Shown: positions 12,087 to 20,582, counted from the first letter of the stretch. The stretch is DNA of 64,000 nt from Buchananella hordeovulneris (GCF_001907235.1 NZ_MQVS01000004.1:1-64000), one strand, 5' to 3'. Program-made: numbers and translations. Notes: a model not told the origin generated them from the sequence alone.

Positions 12087-13450
12087 TTGGACGGCTGTGG
12101 CTGGCGGGCCCCCGGCGCAGCTGGGTGGGGGCCCTGGTAGCTCTCGGCGTCGCCGCCGCCTTTGCCTGCCTGCTGCCCCTCGGCTACAGCCTGACCAAGC
12201 AAGCCATGGCCGCCGCGATCCGGACGGACGTCGGCAACGCCGACCTGGTCCTGACCCCAGGCTCAGCGCCGCTGCCCGATATGGCCGTGCTCGAAGAGGT
12301 GCCGGGGGTGGCCGCGGTCCGGTCGCTCGTGTCCTGGCCGGCCGTCATGACCGCCGCCGACCGGAGCCAGACCGTCACCCTCCGGGCCGTCGAGGCGGGC
12401 GACTGGCGGGCCCTGCCGCCCTTGCAGCAAGGCAGCGGCGTCAACCGGGACGGCATCGTGCTGTCCTCCCAGGCGGCCCAACAGCTGCAGGCTGGCGTGG
12501 GCGACAGCGTGCACCTCAGGTGGGAAGACCTCGGTGTCGCCGCCAACGAGCAGCTAGTTACCGAGGTGGAAACCACCGTCGTCGGCATCGTGGCCTCCCC
12601 CGCCCACTTCTTGCACGAGTTCGCTCCCATCTACGTGGACGCCACCAGCCCGGGGGTGGCCGAACAGCTGGCGCGTGACACCTCCTTCATCACCAACTGG
12701 GCGGATTACGCGGTGGAGGTTGAACCGGGGGTGGAAACCGCCCAGGTAGAGGACTCCATCATGACGACGTTGTCCCCCGACGGGGAGACAGTGGACGCCG
12801 GGCAATTCGACAGCCAAGAACTCGCCGACGTCGAGGCCTCCGATGTGCACTACCTGCCACCCGGCTTCCAGTCAGTAGACATACTGATCGACGAGCAGTT
12901 GACGATCCTGGGGCCTTTGCAGCTGCAGGTGCTGCTGCTAGGCAGCGCCTTCCTGGGCCTGGTGTGGGTGACGGCCGTCATGGTGGCCGGTAGTGCGCTC
13001 TCCCTGCTGGTCAAACGCAACCGGGGTGAGTTGCTCCTGCTGCGGGCGCTGGGCGCCGATCAGCGGCAGCTCTACCGGCCGTTGGCTTGGGGGGCGCTGG
13101 CGGTCGGGCTGGCCGCCGGAGTGTCCGGGTTGGTGACGGGACACTTCCTTTCACTGTTTTTTAACGTGTTTATCGCAGACTTCTTCGGGGTCAGCCCGGC
13201 GCAGGTGGGGAATATCAGCACCCCGCTGGCGGTGATACTCCCGTTTGCCCTGACCCTCGCCGCCGTCCCCATCGCCGCCTTTCCTCCGCTCCGCCGCCTG
13301 CGCTTATTGGATAGTTCTGCCCCGCAGGGGCACCGCTCGCCCAGCTATCGCTGGACCCGCCTGGCCCTGGCCGCCGCTGCCATCGTCGCGGGCCTAGCGC
13401 TCTTTCGGTACATTTACGCCAGCTCCGTGGTGGTGTGGAACATCCAATGA
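12083..13450 (+). CDS. FtsX-like ABC permease, N-terminal half
   Basis: The 455-residue protein has an initial membrane helix (about 11-35), a large MacB-like extracytoplasmic domain (about 40-260), then three helices of an FtsX domain (roughly 270-410) with the typical cytoplasmic VKRNRGELLLLRALGADQRQ segment, and a last helix (about 425-445). This matches the first half of the usual actinobacterial FtsX-like permease. It ends with TGA inside ATGA, where the second half begins, so both halves are probably coupled and assemble together. The GTG start overlaps the ATPase stop by 4 bases. Confidence 0.85.
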   Translation: MIGRLWLAGPRRSWVGALVALGVAAAFACLLPLGYSLTKQAMAAAIRTDVGNADLVLTPGSAPLPDMAVLEEVPGVAAVRSLVSWPAVMTAADRSQTVTLRAVEAGDWRALPPLQQGSGVNRDGIVLSSQAAQQLQAGVGDSVHLRWEDLGVAANEQLVTEVETTVVGIVASPAHFLHEFAPIYVDATSPGVAEQLARDTSFITNWADYAVEVEPGVETAQVEDSIMTTLSPDGETVDAGQFDSQELADVEASDVHYLPPGFQSVDILIDEQLTILGPLQLQVLLLGSAFLGLVWVTAVMVAGSALSLLVKRNRGELLLLRALGADQRQLYRPLAWGALAVGLAAGVSGLVTGHFLSLFFNVFIADFFGVSPAQVGNISTPLAVILPFALTLAAVPIAAFPPLRRLRLLDSSAPQGHRSPSYRWTRLALAAAAIVAGLALFRYIYASSVVVWNIQ

Positions 13451-14784
13451 TTGGTTTTCAATTCTCCACCCTGCAGATCGGGGCCCTGCTGCTCGCCTCG
13501 GTGCTGATACTGGTGGGTGTTTGCCTGGCCATTCCCAGCCTTTTGCACCTGGTGCGCGCCGTCCGTGGCCCGCTCGAAAGGCTGGCCCCAAACCGCTTCC
13601 GTGTCGGTACCCGGCTGGCCCTGGCGAGCCTGACCGCCCGCCCGCGGCGCACCATGCGTGCACTGGTTCCGCTCATCATCGCGGTGGCCATCGTGATCGC
13701 GGCCGCCACCGCTGCCGGCACTGCTAATACGTCGATAACGCGGGTGGCTGCCGCCCGCTTCCCCTGTGATATTGAGCTGTCGACCCTCACAGACGCCGAA
13801 CAGGCCACACGTCTGCAAAGCACCGTGGAGCGGCTGCCTGGCGTGGCGGCCACCGCCCGACTCTCCCTCTCCGAGCACGCCCTACGCAGTGGAGACCGAG
13901 TATTTGCCGAAGCCCTATTTTCCGCTACCCAGAGCGACTGGGAACACTATCAACGGTTCGGAGTCAAGGGGCCACCACTGACCGCACAGGAAATCCTCCT
14001 CAGCCCCGCGGGGGCAGAACGATTGGAATTAACCGACGGGCAAAAAATCGATGTCTTCCTGGCCCCTTATAATCCCCTTACCGCTTCAACCGAGGAAGAG
14101 TTCGAATCTACCAAAGCGAAACAGCTGGCTGCGCTAGAATGGCAAAAAAATAACTATCGGACCTATCGGGTCCGCGTGATGGACCATCAACCCACCATTA
14201 ATCTGCTCGTGCCCCCGTCCGCTAACCCCGCTCCGCTCCAGGCAATCTGCGTCCGGCTGACCAACCCGTCGTCGATAAACGCCGTCTCGGACGTGCTCTC
14301 CACCGCCCAGTCCTTCGGCCTGCCCCAACACTTCGTGCACAACATAGCCGGGGAATTACACTCCCAGCAGGTGTCCATCCACCGCATGTTGCTCTTCAGC
14401 ACCTTACTGGCGGCCATTACCACCGCCGTGGCTTTCATCGGCATTACCAACGCTTTAATTTCCTCCGCTTTGTCCCGCCGTCACCAGATCTTCACCTTGG
14501 CCGCCCTGGGGATGTCCCGCACGCAGCTGTGGACCATGTTCGTGGTGGAGGGAATCGTGCTCTCGCTCGTGGGGGTGGGCGTGGGGATCGCCACTGGCAT
14601 CTCCCTGGGGCTGCTCATCGTCTCCGCGTTGGCCGGCTCGACGCAGTGGCTGGCCGTCACCGTGCCGTGGTCGCCCGTCATGCTCTGCATACTCATCGCG
14701 ATCGGCGGCGGACTATTCGGGGCGTTGGCGGCGGGCTGGCAAACCCTCCGGCCCTCCCCGGAGGCCGGTTATCCACAGGGATAG
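13447..14784 (+). CDS. FtsX-like ABC permease, C-terminal half
   Basis: The predicted 445-residue product begins with a membrane helix (about 9-33), then GTRLALASLTARPRRTMRAL and a second helix. An extracytoplasmic MacB-like domain (to about 310) and a three-helix FtsX domain (SALSRRHQIFTLAALGMSRT loop) complete it. Joined to the preceding ORF it would rebuild one canonical double-unit permease. The ATG overlaps the upstream stop by 4 bases. The region about 13900-14500 looks less GC-rich than its surroundings and contains an A7 run at 14144-14150. An upstream in-frame GTG at 13435 is possible but less likely. Confidence 0.85.
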   Translation: MIGFQFSTLQIGALLLASVLILVGVCLAIPSLLHLVRAVRGPLERLAPNRFRVGTRLALASLTARPRRTMRALVPLIIAVAIVIAAATAAGTANTSITRVAAARFPCDIELSTLTDAEQATRLQSTVERLPGVAATARLSLSEHALRSGDRVFAEALFSATQSDWEHYQRFGVKGPPLTAQEILLSPAGAERLELTDGQKIDVFLAPYNPLTASTEEEFESTKAKQLAALEWQKNNYRTYRVRVMDHQPTINLLVPPSANPAPLQAICVRLTNPSSINAVSDVLSTAQSFGLPQHFVHNIAGELHSQQVSIHRMLLFSTLLAAITTAVAFIGITNALISSALSRRHQIFTLAALGMSRTQLWTMFVVEGIVLSLVGVGVGIATGISLGLLIVSALAGSTQWLAVTVPWSPVMLCILIAIGGGLFGALAAGWQTLRPSPEAGYPQG

Positions 14785-14817
14785 CGCGCGGCCAGCGGCG
14801 GACATTACGGTGCGGGC

Positions 14818-17790
14818 GTGCAGACCTTTTTGGAAGTCACGCGCGGACCGGACCTGGGAGCCGTCATCCCGGTGACGGCCCGCCCACGGGTGTGGGGACG
14901 CGCCAGTGGTCTGCTCCAAGATCCCAGCGTCTCCCGCCGCCAGGCGAAGTGTTGGCAGGGGCGCCGCGGCGTGCGCCTGGAGGTCTGCCCGGGGGCGGCC
15001 CCCTTGCGCTACCGGGGGCGGCGGCTTCGCCCGGGCTGCGCCGTGCGGCTGGCAGCCGGGCGCCGACTGCGCGTAGGGGCCACAGTTCTGGCTTTACGGA
15101 CCCGCGCCCCGGCTCCCCTGCGCAGCGGGCCACCCCCGTGGCTCAGCCATGCCCTCCGCCTGCTGGTGCCGGTAGCGCTCTTCCTGGTGCTAGTGCCTCT
15201 CCTGTTCGGCCGCCGCTCCCCCTTACCGCTGGCGCTGGCCGCCCTTGGGGTGCTCGCGCTCGGCGGCGGTGGCGGTTGGTTGTGGCACCAGCGCACCCCG
15301 CCCCGGCCCGGCCGCCTGCGGCAAGCCCCTCCCGCCGCCCCGCGGCCCGGGCGGAGCATAGTCCTGCACACGCGGGCCTGCCGCGCGGCCCGGCCCGCGT
15401 CGCGGGTTCCGACCCACCTGTCCGTCCGCGCCGGGCAGGTGCTGCAAACTACCGGCCCGCACCGGCGGGCCCTCGGGCTGTGGCTAGCGGCGCAAGCGCA
15501 CGCCAACGGGCTGACCGTGCAGCTACGGCCCGGCCCGACCGCAACAGCCCTGCCCGCCACCCCCGGGGTGGTCATCTACACCGAGCCCCCACCCTCGGCG
15601 GAAGCGTGCGTGGTGGTCGAGGCCTCCGGGCCCCTGCCAGGTGCCGACTGGCTGGCCCATGCGGAGGACCGCTGGCTGGCCGGTTCCCCGCCGCCCGGTC
15701 GCCCCTGCCACGCGCACGAGCTGATTCCCCTCAGCCGGGCAGATATCACGCACCGCTGGGCCGCCCCCAGCTTCCGGCTCCCGCTTGGTCGCACCGAGGC
15801 AGGCACCAACCAGCTGGTGGACCTGGTGCACGACGGCCCGCACGCCCTCATTGCGGGGCGCACCGGGGCGGGCAAATCGGAGCTGTTGGCCTACTGGCTA
15901 CTGGCGCTCGCCGTCCATGCCAGCCCGCAGGACCTCGTTTTCATCCTCGTGGACTATAAGGGGGGCGCCGGCCTGCGACCGGTGGCCCGGCTACCCCACA
16001 CTGCGACCCTACTCACCGACCTGGATCCGGCCGCCACCAGCCGCGCCTTGCAGGCGCTGCGGGCCGAAGTTGCCCGCCGCGAACGGGTGCTCACGGCCGC
16101 AGGCGCCCCAGATATCGCGGCATTGCAGCGGCTGCCCGGCGAGCAGGCCTCGCTGCCGCGCCTCGTTATCGCCGTCGACGAGTTTCGGGTCCTGGCAGAC
16201 CACCACCGGGACGTGCTCGACTCCCTGGTGCGTCTGGCGGCCCAGGGGCGGTCCCTCGGCGTGCACCTGCTGCTGGCCACGCAACGACCCGCCGGGGCCA
16301 TCAGCCCTGACATCGCCGCCAACACCGCGCTGCGGGTGTGCCTGCGTGTCTCCCAGGAGGCTGACTCCACCGACGTGCTTGGCGCCCCCGCCGCCGCCCA
16401 CCTGCCCGCCGCCCCCGGGCACGGCTTCATCCGTACCGACGAACTGGTGCAGATCCGCACCCCAGCCCTCGGCACCTGGGCGGACCAGGCCATCGCCCTA
16501 GCCGACGAACTAGCCGCTGGTCGGCCCGCGCCCACCCGGCCCTGGGCCGAGCCCCTGCCGGACAGTTTGCCCGTCGGGCGCGCCCCCCTGCCCGCCCCGG
16601 CGACGGCGGGTGTCGGCATCGTCGTTGTTGATGACATTGACGCGCAGGCGTGGACCGCCCACGGGCTAGGCGACCAGCCCCTGGCCATTCTCGGGGCACC
16701 ACGCACGGGCCGCACCACCGCGATCCTGACCTGCGCGAGCGCGGCCTTGGCCGCGGGGCGCAGCGTCGATATTGTCACGGCCAATCCGCAGCCGTTTCAG
16801 CAGCTGTTGGGAGGACACGGGGGCCTGGGCACGCTCGCCCGGTGGGACGATGCCAGACACTGGCAGGCGCTCGTGCAGCGGATCGGACAGGCCCCGAGCG
16901 CCGCCGTGCTCTTGCTGGACGGGATTCCCGCGCCTCCCTGCGCTGCGCTAGATGTGGAGGAGCTAATGGGGGCGGCGGGAGCCGCCGGAGTGCAGCTGAT
17001 CCTGAGCGCCGATACCCGGCCGGCCCGCTGGCACGCCGCTTGTCAGCGCATCTTGGCACTCGGCGGTGGCGTCCTAGATTGTCTACCCGCCCCCGCCCGC
17101 CGCGTCCCAGTGCGACCCCGGCCCGGGCACGGCATCTACCGTCACGCCGACCAGTGGTGGCCCGCGCTCGTCCCCCACCCGACCGAGCCCCCGCCCCCGT
17201 GGACCGGGCCGCCGCCCCCGCGCCTCCTGCCGGTACCACCCCACGCTGATGCCGCCCTCCTGACTGCCGCCAGCGGCCCCGACCGCCTCGTCTTCGGGCA
17301 CGGGGCCGCCGGGGCGGTGGTGGGCGAGTGCGGGGACGTCCTCATCATCGGCCTGCCGTCGACGGGCCGCAGCACGCTCCTGGCCCACCTGGCACGCCAG
17401 GCGCGCGCCGCCGGGTGCCAGCCGCTGGTCTGCGACGACCACGACCTCCTCGGCCCCGCCGCTCGCGCCGAATTGGCCAATGCTCCGGGCCACCCTGTTC
17501 TCGCGGTCACCACCCCGGATGATGCCCTGACCCTCACCCGTGGCCCGCTCGGGCGCGCCCGCACCCACGGCACGCTCGTGGTGACGGCCGGGGCGCACCG
17601 GGTCGTGCGGGCCCTGATCGGCCTGGACCCCGGCCCACCGCTGCCGGGGGCGTGGGGGGCGCTGGTAGTAACTGGGCGCAGCGTCGTGCCGCTTCGCCTA
17701 CAGGGACCGCTGTCGCTGCAAAAAGGCACCGGTGGCCGGGTGGAGGACACCGCCGGCCAGCAGCACGTTGAGCAGCACCCCGGCTACTAG
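14818..17790 (+). CDS. FHA-FtsK/SpoIIIE ATPase related to type VII secretion EccC/EssC
   Basis: The 990-residue protein has an FHA-like N-terminus (about 1-97), two adjacent membrane helices (about 105-150), a linker, and three consecutive FtsK/SpoIIIE-type ATPase modules. Module 1 is complete: Walker A GRTGAGKS (347-354), Walker B Asp454-Glu455, then LLATQRPAGAISPDIAANT. In modules 2 and 3 the P-loop lysine is Arg632 (GAPRTGRT) and Arg851 (GLPSTGRS). One FHA, paired helices and three ATPases recall EssC/EccC motors of type VII secretion, not the chromosome translocase FtsK, which has four helices and a gamma domain. No WXG100 substrate or other T7SS gene is in the window. The GTG start lies 33 bases after the permease gene. 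Confidence 0.85.
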   Translation: MQTFLEVTRGPDLGAVIPVTARPRVWGRASGLLQDPSVSRRQAKCWQGRRGVRLEVCPGAAPLRYRGRRLRPGCAVRLAAGRRLRVGATVLALRTRAPAPLRSGPPPWLSHALRLLVPVALFLVLVPLLFGRRSPLPLALAALGVLALGGGGGWLWHQRTPPRPGRLRQAPPAAPRPGRSIVLHTRACRAARPASRVPTHLSVRAGQVLQTTGPHRRALGLWLAAQAHANGLTVQLRPGPTATALPATPGVVIYTEPPPSAEACVVVEASGPLPGADWLAHAEDRWLAGSPPPGRPCHAHELIPLSRADITHRWAAPSFRLPLGRTEAGTNQLVDLVHDGPHALIAGRTGAGKSELLAYWLLALAVHASPQDLVFILVDYKGGAGLRPVARLPHTATLLTDLDPAATSRALQALRAEVARRERVLTAAGAPDIAALQRLPGEQASLPRLVIAVDEFRVLADHHRDVLDSLVRLAAQGRSLGVHLLLATQRPAGAISPDIAANTALRVCLRVSQEADSTDVLGAPAAAHLPAAPGHGFIRTDELVQIRTPALGTWADQAIALADELAAGRPAPTRPWAEPLPDSLPVGRAPLPAPATAGVGIVVVDDIDAQAWTAHGLGDQPLAILGAPRTGRTTAILTCASAALAAGRSVDIVTANPQPFQQLLGGHGGLGTLARWDDARHWQALVQRIGQAPSAAVLLLDGIPAPPCAALDVEELMGAAGAAGVQLILSADTRPARWHAACQRILALGGGVLDCLPAPARRVPVRPRPGHGIYRHADQWWPALVPHPTEPPPPWTGPPPPRLLPVPPHADAALLTAASGPDRLVFGHGAAGAVVGECGDVLIIGLPSTGRSTLLAHLARQARAAGCQPLVCDDHDLLGPAARAELANAPGHPVLAVTTPDDALTLTRGPLGRARTHGTLVVTAGAHRVVRALIGLDPGPPLPGAWGALVVTGRSVVPLRLQGPLSLQKGTGGRVEDTAGQQHVEQHPGY

Positions 17791-18096
17791 CAGCGGACTG
17801 ACCGGTAGCCAGAACAGCATCGTCACCGCGCTAAGGCCGCAGGCGGTCAGCAACAATCGTCGCGCCCAAAAGGTGGCCTGCCGCAGGCCCCGGCCCCCCG
17901 CTGCGAACGCTATCGCCAGCAGCACCATGCTGCCGCCAAGCAGCGCCGCTCGCCCCAGCCACTGGGAGCCGTAGACCGCCCACGCCAGTGTCCCAATTGC
18001 CAGGTGCAAGAGGATTTGCACCGGGGTCAGGCTCCAGGCCAGCAGCGTCGGCCGCGGCATTTGGGCCAGACTTTCGCGCAAAACACTCTTCACCAT
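17698..18096 (-). CDS. Small four-helix membrane protein
   Basis: The predicted 132-residue product is almost entirely hydrophobic, with four likely membrane helices (about 16-40, 48-70, 75-97, 100-122) and basic loops between them. No family was recognised. It is convergent with, and overlaps by 93 bases, the 3' end of the FtsK-like gene. The ATG at 18096 was chosen over an upstream start at 18234, because the extra residues are polar and cross the whiB1 regulatory region. The clean membrane topology supports a real gene, but the overlap leaves doubt. Confidence 0.55.
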   Translation of the reverse strand: MVKSVLRESLAQMPRPTLLAWSLTPVQILLHLAIGTLAWAVYGSQWLGRAALLGGSMVLLAIAFAAGGRGLRQATFWARRLLLTACGLSAVTMLFWLPVSPLLVAGVLLNVLLAGGVLHPATGAFLQRQRSL

Positions 18097-18212
18097 CACT
18101 CCACGGTAGCGCACGGTAAACGTGTCATCCTTCACCCCCCGACACGCGTGTGACAATCCCCACCGGGGGTTTGCCAGATTGTTGCCTTGTCCCCCCTTGT
18201 GGGCAGTTTGTT

Positions 18213-18224
18213 CACATGTGAAGC
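18213..18224. promoter_or_regulatory. Palindromic candidate operator upstream of whiB1
   Basis: The perfect 12-base palindrome TTCACATGTGAA lies 63 bases before the whiB1 ATG. Its half-sites resemble the TGTGA/TCACA halves bound by CRP/FNR-family regulators but without the usual six-base spacing. Mycobacterial whiB1 is controlled by cAMP-responsive regulators. Binding here is inference. Confidence 0.3.
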
Positions 18225-18287
18225 TGTAGCGCAATTGGTTGGACGGCGACCACCGCGCGGGTGGCCGCCAGCATACAAGGAGCAGAA

Positions 18288-18536
18288 ATGGACTGGCGTA
18301 GCAGCGCCGCGTGCCTCGACCACGATCCCGAGTTGTTCTTCCCAGTGGGCAACACGGGACCGGCTATTGCCCAAATCGAAGAGGCTAAGTCCATTTGTGC
18401 TAGTTGTCCGGTTACCGCCACCTGCTTGGACTGGGCTATCAAGAACGGCCAAGATTTCGGGGTATGGGGTGGTAAGAGCGAGGACGAGCGCCGTTCTATT
18501 AAACGACGGGCCGCTCGGGCTCGGCGGGCAGGCTAG
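18288..18536 (+). CDS. whiB1: WhiB-family iron-sulfur transcriptional regulator (WhiB1-like)
   Basis: The 82-residue protein has the four WhiB cysteines, Cys9, Cys37, Cys40 and Cys46, which hold a [4Fe-4S] cluster. The G[VI]WGG turn (GVWGG) and the basic C-terminal tail that contacts DNA follow. The segment DPELFFPVGN and the SEDERR motif are characteristic of WhiB1, a nitric-oxide-sensitive regulator that partners sigma-A. The ATG is preceded by AAGGAG at optimal spacing; an upstream in-frame start would add nine unrelated residues. It is a single-gene transcript with a strong terminator. Confidence 0.95.
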   Translation: MDWRSSAACLDHDPELFFPVGNTGPAIAQIEEAKSICASCPVTATCLDWAIKNGQDFGVWGGKSEDERRSIKRRAARARRAG

Positions 18537-18553
18537 TACTTAGCCTCAACTGG

Positions 18554-18592
18554 AAAGGTGCTGCGGAGTAATTCCGCAGCACCTTTTATTTT
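18554..18592 (+). terminator. Rho-independent terminator after whiB1
   Basis: A 13-bp perfect inverted repeat (18555-18567 with 18573-18585, 5-base loop) is followed by TTTTATTTTT. This is the most classical intrinsic terminator in the window. Confidence 0.92.
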
Positions 18593-18705
18593 TCCTCGGC
18601 GGGAGCTAACCAGGGCGCCGCCCGGCTGCCCCGCACGCCGTTGCCTCCAAAGCCAGTTGTGGGGGCCTGCCATCCGGCAGACCCCCACAACGTCAGCAGC
18701 CTAGG

Positions 18706-20472
18706 TTAGGCGCGCTTGCGGCGGCGAGCCACCCCCAGCAGCAGGGCGCCACCTGCCACGGCAGCGGTTGCCAACACCCCGAAGGTCACGGCGTCGGCAC
18801 CCGTCTTGGGCAGCTTCGGCTTGCCCGACGGCTGCGGCGCCGGGGCGGACGGCGTGGTGCTCGGGACCGGCGCCGGGGCGGACGGGGTCACCGACGGCGT
18901 CGGAGTTGCCGACGGCGTGGCCGACGGGGTCGGCGTCGGCGTCGGAGTCGGCTTCGGCTTGGCCACCGTCTCGTTGGTCAGCTGCACCTCGGCCCGGACC
19001 TGGTCCTTGATCACCACGGAGGTGGCGTCCTTGCCGTCGATCTTGATGACGGGGGCGTTCCAGGTGTAGTCGTCGGTGGCGGCGGGGGCCTCCTCGGTGA
19101 TGGTCACCGTGGTGCCCACCGGGAAGGTGTCGGTCAGGTCAAGGGGGGAGTCCTTGGTCACCTTGACGTTGACGTTGCCTCCGGTGCCGTCGGCGTCCAG
19201 GGTGCCGGGGACCTTCCAGCCTTCGTAAACGCTGGCGGTGGCCCCACCCGGCAGCACGTAGCGCAGGTTCAGGCTGTACTGCTGGTCGGCAGGAACCTTG
19301 TCAGCGGCGTTACCGGTGACGTTCTTGACGAACTTCAGCGAGCCGAAGCCGGGCGCCATACGCGCGTTGATGTCGAAGGTCGAGCTGTACTTGATGGAGT
19401 TCGACGAGACCACATCGGTCTGCAGCAGCCGCACGGCGTTGCGGTAGGTGTGGTTCTGGTCGATGAGGCCGTTGTCGGTGGTGGGCTGCGACTCGTAGGA
19501 CAGGCGCATGTTGACGTCGCTCTGCCACGGGCCAGTGACCTCAATGCGCACCTGGTTGGGCGCCGGGTAGGTCACGGACATGTCGTAGTCACCGTACTTA
19601 GTGGACACGTCGGAGCCGTCACCACGCACCAACGCCTCCCAGCGCCCCACCGTGCTCTGGTCTTGGTCGCGCAACACCAGCAGCCACTTGGAGGGGTCCT
19701 GGACGAAGGTGTGTCCGTCTTCCAGGGTGTCCTCGAAAACCAGGGTCGAGCGCTGGTTGCCATCGAACACGACCTTGCTGCCCGCCTCGTTCAGCTTCTT
19801 CGCCACGTAGGCGGTACCGAACTCGATGTGCCAGTAGATCCGGTTGGACTCCTTGGTCAGGCCGTTGGCCCACTTGTAGAACTCGCTCTTCTGGAACGGC
19901 CAGACGCCGACCTTGCCGCCGGGCACCTTCAGCACCTTTTCTTCCCCGTTGACGGTGAACGTCAGGGTGCCGACGTCGGTGGCCTTGTAGGCCTCCAGCA
20001 GCACAGAGCCGGAACCGCGGAACTCGGAGAAGCCCTGGGCGCGCAGCTCGTCAACCTTCTGGTCGAAGACACAGTCCACGGCCGAGGAGGTCAGGGTGCA
20101 GGTCCCGATGGAGACCTTGCCGCCGTCGTAGTCAACTTCCAGGTTCTTGGTCTGGCCTTCCCAGATCTTGAACGCGGAGTCCTTCGGGATCTCGATCCGG
20201 AACTGGTCGCCAGCCTTGAGGTTTGCGGCGGTGCCGTTCCAGTCGAAGGAGGCGGTCATGAACTGCCAGCGACGCAGCATGGTCTGGTCCGGGTGGACCT
20301 TGCCGCTTATGTCGGTCTTTTGCCAGCTCAAGTTTTCAATCTTGATTTGCGGGTTGACGTCCGCGGCCGCCGAGCCAGTGGCGGCGTTGACGAACCCAAA
20401 GACCACGGCCAGGGCGACGAAAGCGGTAGCTACCGCCCCCAGCCACGTCCTGATCGAGCGACTTCTCGTCAT
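18706..20472 (-). CDS. LPXTG-anchored surface adhesin-like protein
   Basis: The predicted 588-residue protein has a Sec signal peptide (basic start, hydrophobic core about 10-35). Long Ig-like adhesive regions (about 40-380) follow, then a DUF5979-like beta domain (starting about FGSLKFVKNVTGN), a Pro/Thr/Ser-rich wall-spanning stretch, and a C-terminal sorting signal: LPKTG, hydrophobic helix, RRRKRA tail. A sortase would link it to peptidoglycan; none is in the window. It shares the layout of fibrinogen/collagen-binding MSCRAMM proteins, but the ligand is unknown. The ATG at 20472 follows GGAAGGAAAACACTG; a GTG seven codons upstream lacks a ribosome site. Confidence 0.9.
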   Translation of the reverse strand: MTRSRSIRTWLGAVATAFVALAVVFGFVNAATGSAAADVNPQIKIENLSWQKTDISGKVHPDQTMLRRWQFMTASFDWNGTAANLKAGDQFRIEIPKDSAFKIWEGQTKNLEVDYDGGKVSIGTCTLTSSAVDCVFDQKVDELRAQGFSEFRGSGSVLLEAYKATDVGTLTFTVNGEEKVLKVPGGKVGVWPFQKSEFYKWANGLTKESNRIYWHIEFGTAYVAKKLNEAGSKVVFDGNQRSTLVFEDTLEDGHTFVQDPSKWLLVLRDQDQSTVGRWEALVRGDGSDVSTKYGDYDMSVTYPAPNQVRIEVTGPWQSDVNMRLSYESQPTTDNGLIDQNHTYRNAVRLLQTDVVSSNSIKYSSTFDINARMAPGFGSLKFVKNVTGNAADKVPADQQYSLNLRYVLPGGATASVYEGWKVPGTLDADGTGGNVNVKVTKDSPLDLTDTFPVGTTVTITEEAPAATDDYTWNAPVIKIDGKDATSVVIKDQVRAEVQLTNETVAKPKPTPTPTPTPSATPSATPTPSVTPSAPAPVPSTTPSAPAPQPSGKPKLPKTGADAVTFGVLATAAVAGGALLLGVARRRKRA

Positions 20473-20563
20473 CAGTGTTTTCCTTCCAAGCACAGGTGCT
20501 TAAACATGCGTTCTAAAAAGAGTAGCTAACCCCATCCCTGAGACTAGCCTGTGAACGCCCCTA

Positions 20564-20582
20564 ATTTGCCCCGATTTGCCCC
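20564..20582. repeat. Two adjacent 9-base direct repeats upstream of the adhesin gene
   Basis: ATTTGCCCC occurs at 20564-20572 and 20574-20582, one base apart, 92 to 110 bases before the adhesin start. A head-to-tail pair on one face of the helix could be a regulator-binding site. No known regulator site was recognised. Confidence 0.35.

Noticed and set aside
12083-14784. Frameshift error splitting the permease
   Set aside because: Kept as a real split for now: the ATGA junction is precise and lies in a loop. Reads would be needed to exclude an error.
14818-17790. FtsK chromosome translocase
   Set aside because: It has an FHA-like N-terminus, two helices and three ATPase modules and no gamma domain, unlike FtsK.
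19450-20529. 359-codon plus-strand ORF opposite the adhesin
   Set aside because: The minus-strand ORF has a signal peptide and a full LPXTG signal; the opposite frame shows no fold signature.
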